A stretch of 10,846 nucleotides of DNA from Rhodanobacter sp. UBA5168 (GCA_002413455.1 DHXA01000226.1:1151-11996), one strand, 5' to 3'. Counted from the stretch's first letter, positions 1 to 6,346 are shown. The notes: a model not told the origin generated them from the sequence alone. Made by a program: numbers and translations.

Positions 1-257
1 TCGTGCAGCACCTCCAGCTCCCGCCCGCTCAGGCCCAGCGCCGCCTGCGCCTTCGGGTTGCCGTCGAAGGCGGTCGGCGCCGGCGCGGCGAACACCCGCA
101 CGCCCAGCACGATGCCCAGCACCAGGAACGCGGCCGCGACCAGGAACAGGTAGATGTCGCCCGCATGCATCCGCGCCAGGCGCTGGTAGTCGAGCCACTG
201 CAAGGCAAGCGTACCCGCCGCCAGCAGCGCCCCGTAGCCGACCACCCGCTTCCACAT
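1..257 (-). CDS. Membrane-anchored LuxR-type HTH regulator, N-terminal part (runs off window)
   Basis: The reading frame starts MWKRVVGYGALL and runs off the left edge after about 85 residues, in the stretch LGLSGRELEVLHE. That stretch is the typical entry into a LuxR/GerE helix-turn-helix (LSxREhEVL). Two hydrophobic segments precede it, at roughly residues 4-21 and 35-54, so the protein is a small inner-membrane protein with a cytoplasmic DNA-binding domain and no receiver domain. The ATG at 257 has a GGAG six bases upstream. An ATG seven codons further up (278) is also in frame but has no ribosome binding site. Other frames here give only arginine- and tryptophan-rich shadow peptides. Known: such short TM-HTH proteins occur in several bacterial groups. 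The target genes cannot be told, because the C-terminus and downstream genes lie outside the window. Confidence 0.75.
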   Translation of the reverse strand, partial: MWKRVVGYGALLAAGTLALQWLDYQRLARMHAGDIYLFLVAAAFLVLGIVLGVRVFAAPAPTAFDGNPKAQAALGLSGRELEVLH

Positions 258-288
258 CGCCGTCTCCGCTCGCCCCATGCGAGGTCAT

Positions 289-308
289 CTTGGCGCCCGT
301 CCGCCAAG
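289..308. repeat. Perfect 7-bp inverted repeat between the toxin gene and the LuxR-type gene
   Basis: The arms CTTGGCG (289-295) and CGCCAAG (302-308) are perfectly complementary with a six-base loop. The hairpin lies downstream of the toxin stop and upstream of the start of the LuxR-type gene, all read on the minus strand. No T-run follows, so it is not a standard intrinsic terminator. It could be an operator for the LuxR-type gene, a 5' UTR hairpin, or a Rho-assisted stop for the toxin-antitoxin transcript. Confidence 0.35.
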
Positions 309-349
309 CCACCCTCAAGCAACTGAACTCAACTCAGCTTTCCCCATGC

Positions 350-658
350 TCAGTGGTAATCATCTTCGCGTTGGTGCCGCACTGCCAGCACGGTAGCGGT
401 TTTGGCATCATCGATTTCAAATAGCGCCACATAGCCGGATGCGCTGAAGGCGGTGATCAACTCGCGCAGGAATGTGTTGTCAGGCGCAGCCTTCCTGCAA
501 CTGAATGGTGAACTCCCCAACAAACCCAGACCATTGCGGATAGCGTCCAGCGCTCGCTCGGCGGTGGTCCAGTCACCATCGTCACGTACCACGGCAAACT
601 CATACAGCCGTTCAAGGTCGGCCAACGCTTCCTCCGTGAAACGAACCTTGAATGTCAT
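350..658 (-). CDS. RelE/ParE-superfamily toxin of a type II toxin-antitoxin pair
   Basis: This 102-residue protein has the RelE/ParE fold signature. It has an N-terminal strand and helix (FKVRFTEEALADLERLYEF), a middle helix (AERALDAIRNGLGLL), a conserved 'LRELI' strand near residue 65, then 'GYVALFEIDD' and a C-terminal 'TVLAVRHQREDDYH' that matches the usual end, V(L)AVRHxRExDY. Family members either inhibit gyrase (ParE branch) or cleave mRNA at the ribosome (RelE branch). The RHQRxxDY tail favours the ParE-like branch, but the target cannot be decided from sequence alone. The ATG overlaps the antitoxin stop in ATGA, so the two are translationally coupled, with the antitoxin first. The length is normal for the family and no residues look lost, so I infer an active toxin. 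Confidence 0.85.
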   Translation of the reverse strand: MTFKVRFTEEALADLERLYEFAVVRDDGDWTTAERALDAIRNGLGLLGSSPFSCRKAAPDNTFLRELITAFSASGYVALFEIDDAKTATVLAVRHQREDDYH

Positions 659-924
659 GCCGAGGCTTTCTTTGCCTTGGCCAATCGCGCGTCCAGCTTC
701 TTCAGCACCGCAGCAGACGAAAAATACATGCCGGTAGCCTTGGCGCGATCACGCGACGCCAATCCACGCGCGATGAAGACGGCTTGCTCCTGGCGCTGTT
801 GGATTTGGGCCCGCACCGCGTACTCGACAAAGCCGGACAGACTATCTCCGTCGCGTAACACTTCTTCTGCAGCGCTACGCAGAGCGGGTTCAACACGCAG
901 CGAAGGGATCGTCGCAGTTTTCAT
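655..924 (-). CDS. YlcI/YnfO-like antitoxin (ribbon-helix-helix type) partner of the ParE-like toxin
   Basis: The chosen start is the ATG at 924, with GGAGG four bases upstream, giving 89 residues. The longer frame to 1005 has no ribosome binding site. Residues 1-45 (KTATIPSLRVEPALRSAAEEVL, then GDSLSGFVEYAVRAQI) read like a ribbon-helix-helix domain: a short beta strand carrying basic and polar residues, then two helices. The C-terminal half (RQEQAVFIARGLASRDRAKATGMYFSSAAVLKKL) matches the toxin-binding tail I associate with the YlcI/YnfO antitoxin group. The role is to bind and neutralise the toxin and, by analogy with the family, to repress its own operon. The stop codon overlaps the toxin start by four bases, the classic antitoxin-first arrangement. 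I saw no convincing promoter or operator palindrome in the roughly 200 bases upstream. Confidence 0.8.
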   Translation of the reverse strand: MKTATIPSLRVEPALRSAAEEVLRDGDSLSGFVEYAVRAQIQQRQEQAVFIARGLASRDRAKATGMYFSSAAVLKKLDARLAKAKKASA

Positions 925-1133
925 GAAACCTCCGGGTGCGATGCCATTGCGATTCATCTTGGCGCGATTCAACGGCAGGTGCAAATGATCACGCCGCCAA
1001 CTCACGGCATGGTCCAGGGTGGGAGAAGTCCAGTCGGCGTTTGCTCTGGATGTATCGCTCGACCCGCGTCGGTCTGCCAGCTTGTCAGGCCACTACCCAC
1101 CTGCTTTGGACCACTGGTAAAGGAGGCAGACGA

Positions 1134-1721
1134 ATGAAAGACAGTCGCACTGGACGGGATTTCCCGATCGTCTGCGTGGGCGGATCGGCCGGCGGTCTCG
1201 ACGCCTATATCCGGTTGCTGAAACACCTGCCAAACGACATGGGTGTCGCGGTCGTCATCGTCAACCATGCGAGAAAGTTCGCCTCTCGGCTTCACGAGAT
1301 CCTTCCCGGTTTCACCACGATGCCGGTGGAACTCATCGTCGATAGCCTGCGGATTGAACCCAATCGAGTCTTCATCATCCCTTCGCAGCGAGACCTGCAC
1401 GTGCTTCACGGCGACTTTCGGCTCGAACCGATCTCGAAGCCGCGGGGATGGCCCGATGTCATCACCGTGTTCCTGCGCTCCCTGGCAGAACACTGGGACG
1501 GCAAGCTGATTGCCGTGATCGTCTCCGGCTACGACGGAGACGGCGCCGACGCGCTTCGCGCCATCAAGGAAGTCGGCGGCACCACGATCGCGCAGCGCCT
1601 CGACACGGCACGGCAGCCCGACATGCCGGAAAGCGCCATCGCCAGTGGCTTCGTCGACTTCATACTTTCCCCCGAGGAGATCGCCAAGGCCATCGTGCAA
1701 ATCGCACATGCCGAACGGTAG
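1134..1721 (+). CDS. Stand-alone CheB-type methylesterase domain protein (chemotaxis receptor demethylase/deamidase family)
   Basis: The protein has 195 residues and consists only of the CheB catalytic domain, with no N-terminal receiver domain. The triad is visible: Ser18 in VGGSAGG, His45 in VVIVNHARKF and Asp136 in SGYDGDGADAL. The conserved MPESAIASG stretch (164-172) is also present. CheB removes methyl groups from glutamyl residues of chemoreceptors. Full-length CheB is about 350 residues with a REC domain, so this one lacks the phosphorylation control. The start has a perfect AGGAGG at 1121-1126, seven bases before the ATG. No cheR, cheA or receptor gene lies nearby, so its substrate may be a receptor encoded elsewhere or a non-chemotaxis protein. 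An intrinsic terminator follows at 1830-1857. The position His45-Ala departs from the usual HM or HL after the histidine and may be worth noting. Confidence 0.87.
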   Translation: MKDSRTGRDFPIVCVGGSAGGLDAYIRLLKHLPNDMGVAVVIVNHARKFASRLHEILPGFTTMPVELIVDSLRIEPNRVFIIPSQRDLHVLHGDFRLEPISKPRGWPDVITVFLRSLAEHWDGKLIAVIVSGYDGDGADALRAIKEVGGTTIAQRLDTARQPDMPESAIASGFVDFILSPEEIAKAIVQIAHAER

Positions 1722-1756
1722 CCGGAAGCCTGCACATCGACCGTCTGCCTGGCGAA

Positions 1757-1780
1757 GGAACGCGTTCCGTGGAAACACGG
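1757..1780. repeat. Overlapping small palindromes in the cheB-like 3' region
   Basis: A 12-base perfect palindrome, GGAACGCGTTCC (1757-1768), overlaps a 5-bp hairpin closed by a GAAA tetraloop (CCGTG-GAAA-CACGG, 1767-1780). They lie between the CheB stop and the terminator. They could stabilise the 3' UTR or be a protein site. This is sequence structure only; I know of no function. Confidence 0.3.
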
Positions 1781-1829
1781 AGAGATCATGCGTCGACGGT
1801 CATGCTGTCCGCCGCAAGCGCGCGATCGT

Positions 1830-1857
1830 GGCGCCCGCTTTGGGCGCCTGCTTTTTT
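1830..1857 (+). terminator. Intrinsic terminator after the CheB-like gene
   Basis: A perfect GC-rich stem GGCGCCC (1830-1836) / GGGCGCC (1842-1848) with the five-base loop GCTTT is followed by TGC and six T residues (1852-1857). It lies about 110 bases after the CheB stop and just before the small membrane protein gene, whose start I therefore place downstream of it. Confidence 0.75.
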
Positions 1858-1871
1858 CGGGACACAGCAGC

Positions 1872-2105
1872 ATGGATTACCTCGGACTCGTTCAGTGGCC
1901 GGCCATGGTCGTTACCGTGATTGCGGCCTGGTACGTCTCGTCGCGGACGAAAACGCGCCGCGGCGTGGGCTTCTGGTGCTTCCTGGCGAGCAATGTGCTG
2001 TGGATCGTCTGGGGCTGGCACACCGACGCCTACGCGCTGATCGTGCTGCAGCTGTGCCTGGCCGTGCTGAACGTGCGTGGCGCCCGCAAGAACGACGCAA
2101 CCTAG
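1872..2105 (+). CDS. Small hydrophobic membrane protein, three predicted helices (77 aa)
   Basis: The protein begins MDYLGLVQWPAMVVTVIAAWYV and has three hydrophobic segments, at about residues 4-21, 31-47 and 50-66, separated by short loops. A cluster RTKTRRG follows the first helix, which by the positive-inside rule puts that loop in the cytoplasm. The SNVLWIVWGWHTDAYALIVLQLCLAVLNVRG part resembles small PnuC/SemiSWEET-like or uncharacterised inner-membrane proteins seen in many proteobacteria. I cannot assign a substrate. An in-frame ATG at 1788 has a better ribosome binding site (GGAG, five bases upstream). It would add an arginine- and cysteine-rich leader that reads through a terminator hairpin, so I prefer 1872. 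No neighbour gives a functional hint; the next gene is convergent. Confidence 0.65.
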   Translation: MDYLGLVQWPAMVVTVIAAWYVSSRTKTRRGVGFWCFLASNVLWIVWGWHTDAYALIVLQLCLAVLNVRGARKNDAT

Positions 2106-2201
2106 CGGAGCAAGCGTCTTCGACCCGGGCGCAAAGGCGGCCGACTCAGCAGATACGCTCGTGCCATCGTTGCGATCGACAGCTGCATGCCCGCAGGCCG
2201 C

Positions 2202-3824
2202 CTAGCGTGCAGCCTCGGTCGGCACGGAGGCCCGGACCAGCGGCAACGTCACCACGAATTGACTGCCGCATCCCATCCCGTCACTGGCGGCCTCGATCGT
2301 GCCGCCATGTGCTTCCACCAGCTCGCGAACCACCGTCAGTCCGATGCCCAGGCCGGTTCCGTTGAAGCCGATCGCATGGGCATCCTGCGCGAAGGGATTG
2401 AACACCTCGTGCAGCGCCGCGGCACTGATCCCGATGCCGTTGTCGGACACGGTGATCACGACCGCATCGTCCGTGGTCACCAGTCGCAGCTCGATCTGTC
2501 CGCCTTCCGGCGTGTACTTCGATGCGTTGGTGAGCAGGTTGCTCATGACCTGTGCGAGCCGAATGGGGTCACCTTGTACCGGCACGACACCCGCGGGCAC
2601 TTGCAGCTGGAATTGCTGCAATCGCAAATCCATCGCGGGCCGGCAGCCCTCGCTCGCGGCATAGAGAATCGGGATCATGTCGATCGTTCGACGATCGATT
2701 CGCAATTTGCCGGTTTTGATTTGCGACACGTCAAGCAAGTCGCTTACGAGTCGAGTCATGTGCGCCACCTGCCGTTCGATGACCGCCTGCATCCTGAGCA
2801 ACTGCTCCGCACCAACCCCTGTCATCATGCTTGTCGCCAGGCGAATAGGCACCAGTGGTGCACGCAGTTCGTGCGCCACGAACGCCAGCACCTCCGTTTG
2901 CTTGCGCTGCGCCTGTTCCGCTGCAGACTGCAAGTCTTGCGCGTTGAGCGCCGCCATGACGAGTTGCTCGTTGGCCTCGCAAAGTTGCGTATGGCGGCGA
3001 TCGTGCTCAAGCATCGCCTCTTCGTAACCGACCAGGGATCGCTTCAGCGATGCCGGCATCGTCGGTCCATGAGGGGACTGGGCCACAGCTTCACCGTCGT
3101 AAAATGCGATGCCTCCCGAGCCGCGCCTTTTGGCTTGATACATGGCAACGTCAGCATGGTGAATCAGTATGTCGGCGTCCGCACCGTCATCGGGATAAAT
3201 GCTGATGCCAATACTCGCGGCCAAGCGCAACACATGATCACCAAGCCGTATGGGCTGTGCGAGTGTCGTGATCACCTTCTCGGCGACGACGGCCGCATCG
3301 GCGGCATCGGACAAATCGGGAAGCAGGATCAGGAATTCGTCGCCGCCATGACGGCTAACCGTGTCGGCATCGCGAACAGAGGACGAAAGACAGCGTGCCG
3401 CCAGTTGAAGCACCTCGTCGCCCATCGCATGGCCCAGCCTGTCGTTGATCTGCTTGAAGCCGTCCAGATCAATGAAAAGCATCGCCACCCAATGTCCGCT
3501 GCGTTTCGCCAGGGCGATGGCCTGGGTGAGGCGATCGAACAACAAAGGGCGATTGGGGAGCTGGGTCAGCGTATCGAGTTCGGCAGCCCGCGCTACCTGC
3601 TCCAGCGCCTGTTTGAACGTGTCAGCATCAGCATGGGCAAGAATGGCCGCCTCAACCAGACGCTCATTGGCTTCAAGAAGCAGTGCAGCATGGCTGCTCT
3701 CCACTTCAACCACATTCTGTTGCAAACCCTTCAATGCTTCCCGTGATTGCTCGGCTTGTTGCTGCAGTTGGGCAAGCTCACGTGCTGCAAGCGCTTCGGC
3801 ATCATCGTCCGGCTCGCCACTCAC
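2202..3824 (-). CDS. GGDEF diguanylate cyclase fused to a C-terminal histidine kinase (soluble two-output signalling protein)
   Basis: The 540-residue protein has no signal peptide or membrane segment. Order: N-terminal coiled coil (10-80); GGDEF domain (82-245) with DxLTxLPNR entry, active-site GGDEF at 160-164 and an intact inhibitory RxxD (RDAD, 151-154) five residues upstream; second coiled coil (262-310); HisKA with the phospho-acceptor His318 in FVAHELRAP; then an HATPase domain with N-box N429/N433, D460-NGIGI and GTGLGIGL at 489-496. All catalytic motifs of both enzymes are intact, so it should make c-di-GMP from GTP and also autophosphorylate. There is no receiver or sensor domain, so input probably comes from a partner, most likely the KaiC-like ATPase encoded 24 bases upstream. 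The start is GTG at 3824; no strong ribosome binding site is visible, suggesting coupling to the upstream stop, which lies in the same frame. No other start fits the coiled coil. Confidence 0.9.
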   Translation of the reverse strand: MSGEPDDDAEALAARELAQLQQQAEQSREALKGLQQNVVEVESSHAALLLEANERLVEAAILAHADADTFKQALEQVARAAELDTLTQLPNRPLLFDRLTQAIALAKRSGHWVAMLFIDLDGFKQINDRLGHAMGDEVLQLAARCLSSSVRDADTVSRHGGDEFLILLPDLSDAADAAVVAEKVITTLAQPIRLGDHVLRLAASIGISIYPDDGADADILIHHADVAMYQAKRRGSGGIAFYDGEAVAQSPHGPTMPASLKRSLVGYEEAMLEHDRRHTQLCEANEQLVMAALNAQDLQSAAEQAQRKQTEVLAFVAHELRAPLVPIRLATSMMTGVGAEQLLRMQAVIERQVAHMTRLVSDLLDVSQIKTGKLRIDRRTIDMIPILYAASEGCRPAMDLRLQQFQLQVPAGVVPVQGDPIRLAQVMSNLLTNASKYTPEGGQIELRLVTTDDAVVITVSDNGIGISAAALHEVFNPFAQDAHAIGFNGTGLGIGLTVVRELVEAHGGTIEAASDGMGCGSQFVVTLPLVRASVPTEAAR

Positions 3825-3848
3825 GACAGCAGATCTGAGGTGCTTGGA

Positions 3849-5342
3849 TCAATCACAAGGCTTCTCGCGGGCAAGCGACGCCTGGTCACCGGTATCCTTC
3901 TTCGTCGGCCGCCCCCCCAGCAATCCCTCTTGATCAGTGAGCATGTCGCTGATCTGGATGCCGTCATCGTCGATGCTGAAGAGACGCAGCTCGTCCGAGT
4001 GTGCGCTCGCGCGCACCTTGACCACCGCCATCATGCGCAGCAACCGACTGTCCACCTCGATATACCGCTGCACGATGATGGCGTCTGTCATGAAAGCCGT
4101 GCCGTACGGACTGAAGCGCAGATCCGTATAGCGATCCTCCAGTTCGGACGTCATCAGCACCGTGACGCCCTCCACGGCAAGAGCGGCGATCATGCGCGAC
4201 AGATTTTCGCGAAAGTCCGGACGAAAGGTCGGAGCCAAGGCTAGTTCGAAACCTGACAGCGAATCGATCACTACGCGGGTCGCCTTGAGACGACGGATCT
4301 CCGATATCAGCAGTAGCATGATTTCATCGATCGACAAATCCGGCACCCGGTTGTTCACCAGACCCACGCTGCCCTGTTCGATCAACCCGGCGAGAATCGG
4401 GGTGTGCGTGCGGTTGGGAACCTGCTCGAAAGCTGCAATGACACCAGTTTCGCCACAGCGCGCGCCCTCTGCGAGAAAGGCTGCCGCAAGCATGCTCTTG
4501 CCCGAACCCGAAGGGCCGGCCACCAGCATGGAATAGCCGCGTGGCAGACCACCGCCCAGCATGTCGTCCAGACGAGGCACGCCCATCCGCAGCCTTTCAA
4601 CGGGGCCCGTCGCGGCGGAACCAGCAGGCATCGAGGCAGGCATCGGAGCGGGCGCAAACACGTGTACGCCAGCGCGATCGATACGGAAAGTGTGCAGTCC
4701 AGGCAAGGTGGGCTGACCGCGCATTTTCATGATCTCCAGCTTGCGCACCATGGAGTTGCGTTGCACGCTCTGACGCAACCAGATCAAGCCGTCCGCGACG
4801 GTAAAGACGGGATTGGCATCGGCCTCGTTGAAGTATTCCCCGATGAGGAACGTCGTGGCCTGCCAACTTGTCATCAGCATGCCCAACTCCTGCACGAAAT
4901 GCTGAAGGTTGAGGTAAGCCCGGCCTTCGGCGCTGCTCGCCTGCATCACCGACCGGAAGGAATCAACGAATACAAGCGCCGGGCTTTGCGCCTGTACTTC
5001 GTCCACCATCCGGCGCAACACCTGCTTGAGGCCACCCGCCAACATATCGTCGGAAAGGCTGATGAAGCGAACCGTCCGGTTGATCGAGGTGTCGTCGAAA
5101 AATCCGAACTGTTGTTGGTATCGCAACATCTTCAACGGCGGCTCGCCGAGCACGGTGAAATAGATGGCGGGACGCTCCGGCGTGGCCATGGCGAACATCA
5201 TCTGGTGCGCAAGCGTGGTCTTGCCGCAACCGGGTGGACCCGCGATCAGGTTGAATGAGAATTCGGGCAGCCCTCCTCCGAGTACAGCGTCCAGACCGGG
5301 CACACCAGTGGTCAAGCGGTGGATGGTCACAGCTTTGTTCAT
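3849..5342 (-). CDS. KaiC-like double-domain RecA-family ATPase
   Basis: The 497-residue protein has two tandem RecA/KaiC modules. Module 1 has Walker A GPPGCGKT at 35-42, Walker B ALVFVD at 122-127 and the KaiC-type end KLEIMKMRG at 201-209. Module 2 has Walker A GPSGSGKS at 276-283 and Walker B RVVID at 356-360. Cyanobacterial KaiC has adjacent glutamates after the first strand; here each module keeps only one (E67 in LGEP, E306 in FEQ). By gapless comparison from memory, the clock phosphorylation sites Ser431/Thr432 align with Ala416/Phe417, so I infer it is not an autokinase of the clock type but an ATP-driven signalling hexamer, as proposed for non-circadian KaiC-like proteins. The ATG at 5342 has AGGAAG seven bases upstream and overlaps the preceding stop (ATGA). 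The longer upstream frame is not plausible coding. Confidence 0.92.
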   Translation of the reverse strand: MNKAVTIHRLTTGVPGLDAVLGGGLPEFSFNLIAGPPGCGKTTLAHQMMFAMATPERPAIYFTVLGEPPLKMLRYQQQFGFFDDTSINRTVRFISLSDDMLAGGLKQVLRRMVDEVQAQSPALVFVDSFRSVMQASSAEGRAYLNLQHFVQELGMLMTSWQATTFLIGEYFNEADANPVFTVADGLIWLRQSVQRNSMVRKLEIMKMRGQPTLPGLHTFRIDRAGVHVFAPAPMPASMPAGSAATGPVERLRMGVPRLDDMLGGGLPRGYSMLVAGPSGSGKSMLAAAFLAEGARCGETGVIAAFEQVPNRTHTPILAGLIEQGSVGLVNNRVPDLSIDEIMLLLISEIRRLKATRVVIDSLSGFELALAPTFRPDFRENLSRMIAALAVEGVTVLMTSELEDRYTDLRFSPYGTAFMTDAIIVQRYIEVDSRLLRMMAVVKVRASAHSDELRLFSIDDDGIQISDMLTDQEGLLGGRPTKKDTGDQASLAREKPCD

Positions 5343-5806
5343 GCCGGGTCTTCCTGCGCAGGGGGCGGCAACAGATCCGCCCATACGGATTGCAGCAATC
5401 GTTCGGTTAGCGACGCCCCAGCCGGGTAGGTAGGCACCTTGTAAAACACTTGCAGTGCGGCACCTGCACCTGCAGCAATCGCGGTGCTGGCTTGCTCGAC
5501 CAGAGCGAGCTTCAACTTGGCAAGATTCATCGTCGGCTGCACGCCGTCGTGCACATCCATCAGCCACCCATGCTGCCGGCTGGCCAGATAGCAACTGCGC
5601 TTGTAAAGCGTGGCGACGCTGCGCTGTCCAATGATGGGCGTGAGGGAAGTCTCGATCGTCTGCCAGGCCGCCACGATGAAATCGGCCAATTCGGCCGCGG
5701 CAACGCCATCACTGGCTCTCTGCACCAACGTCCTGACGATCCGATGACTTTCTTGGCTTTGCACAGGGTTGCGGTCACCATTGCGTAGATGGATATCCTG
5801 CTGCAT
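5339..5806 (-). CDS. Uncharacterised helical protein, first gene of the KaiC-like operon (155 aa)
   Basis: I do not recognise a named domain. The protein is predicted mainly helical and soluble. It contains the stretches RIVRTLVQRASDG, AELADFIVAAW, LTPIIGQRSVATLYKRSCYLA and SLTERLLQSVW. From memory, similar small proteins with LTPIIGxRGVxALYKRS and SLTxRLL occur beside KaiC-like and response-regulator genes in proteobacteria, but this is not checked. It overlaps the KaiC-like gene by four bases, so the two are translationally coupled and probably interact. A plausible role is an adaptor or sensor module feeding the ATPase. The start is uncertain: the ATG at 5806 lacks a clear ribosome binding site. 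In-frame ATGs further up (5896 and beyond) would add arginine-rich sequence and approach the terminator at 5951-5980. Two prolines in KVPTYPAGASL interrupt an expected helix, which is odd and may mark divergence. Confidence 0.7.
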   Translation of the reverse strand: MQQDIHLRNGDRNPVQSQESHRIVRTLVQRASDGVAAAELADFIVAAWQTIETSLTPIIGQRSVATLYKRSCYLASRQHGWLMDVHDGVQPTMNLAKLKLALVEQASTAIAAGAGAALQVFYKVPTYPAGASLTERLLQSVWADLLPPPAQEDPA

Positions 5807-5950
5807 GGCCGGTGCGGGTACCGTGACGACGCCATGAAGGCTTTCCGACCGCCGGGGATACGGACGCCGGGCGCCAGCGCGCAGGCCTTGCGCCATGGCC
5901 AAGCCGCGACGTCGTGGGCTTCCGGCGACCATCCACCGATCCGCGGCCCC

Positions 5951-5980
5951 AAAAACGCCGGGCGCGTGGCCCGGCATTTT
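5951..5980 (-). terminator. Intrinsic terminator, strongest on the minus strand, downstream of the truncated stress-protein gene
   Basis: A 7-bp perfect stem GCCGGGC (5957-5963) / GCCCGGC (5969-5975) with a five-base loop is flanked by five A residues on the left (5951-5955), which read as a T-run on the minus strand. A shorter ATTTT flank on the right makes it weakly bidirectional. It ends minus-strand transcription arriving from 6010-6219 and sits just upstream of the KaiC operon. Confidence 0.7.
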
Positions 5981-6009
5981 CCCTGGCGAATTGCCTGGTA
6001 CGCGACGGC

Positions 6010-6219
6010 TTACTTCACGCTCGCCTCGGACGCGCTGGAGATGCCATCCGCGTGGTTGCGCTTGAACACGCCCTGGGCAATGTCCTTCTGTTTGCCATCT
6101 TCGGTGTGCACCGAAATCAGGATGTTGCCCTTACGGATCTTGGCGTCGTAGCGCCTGGCTTCGAACTCGGGGATACCCAGGCCGACCAGCGCGCCGATTC
6201 TGACCCGGGTTTCCCTCAC
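6010..6219 (-). pseudogene. C-terminal remnant of a GIPEYEA-type general stress protein
   Basis: The frame encodes about 69 residues. The core LVGLGIPEFEARRYDAKIRKGNIL followed by ISVHTEDGKQKDIAQGVFKR matches the C-terminal part of a family of general stress / DUF1269-like proteins. Those are usually about 150-180 residues, with a glycine-rich membrane-associated N-terminal half. That half is missing: the upstream frame is closed by a TGA about 48 bases before the only possible start, a GTG at 6219 with no ribosome binding site, and no related sequence is left before the ArsR promoter. I infer a truncated, probably silent gene; a short functional peptide is not excluded. Downstream is an intrinsic terminator (5951-5980), which fits a formerly expressed gene. 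Confidence 0.6.
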
Positions 6220-6290
6220 CCGATAGTCAAAGCGACACCCCGTGCCAAATGCGCGCCCGATCCGTCACTTGCAAACATGATCCGAAAGTC

Positions 6291-6319
6291 TTGACTGGCC
6301 GGTTTCGACTTTGTATATT
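6291..6319 (+). promoter_or_regulatory. Sigma-70 promoter of the ArsR/SRPBCC operon
   Basis: TTGACT (6291-6296) and TATATT (6314-6319) are separated by exactly 17 bases and lie 28 bases before the ArsR-type start codon. Both hexamers are five of six to consensus. The region is much richer in A and T than its surroundings. Confidence 0.7.
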
Positions 6320-6323
6320 ACCA

Positions 6324-6340
6324 TCTAGTTATTAAATAGA
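6324..6340. promoter_or_regulatory. Candidate ArsR-type operator (17-base dyad)
   Basis: TCTAGTTA and TAAATAGA flank a central T; seven of eight positions are complementary. The dyad covers the expected transcription start just after the -10 box, a position where a bound winged-helix dimer would block transcription. I infer autorepression by the regulator encoded at 6347. Confidence 0.55.
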
Positions 6341-6346
6341 ACGGTT

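Noticed and set aside
936..1133. N-terminal extension of the CheB-like frame back to 936
   Set aside because: The added residues are not CheB-like, and the ATG at 1134 has a perfect AGGAGG seven bases upstream.
2135..2203. 8-bp inverted repeat AGGCGGCC/GGCCGCCT between convergent genes as a terminator
   Set aside because: The loop is over 50 bases and no T-run follows, so it is not a credible intrinsic terminator. No other clear terminator was seen in 2106-2201.
2187..3746. Long open frame on the plus strand opposite the GGDEF-kinase
   Set aside because: It is a histidine- and arginine-rich shadow of the clearly real minus-strand gene, with no recognisable domain.
4404..5258. Plus-strand open frame opposite the KaiC-like gene
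   Set aside because: Shadow of the KaiC-like gene; composition is unlike a protein and it has no ribosome binding site.
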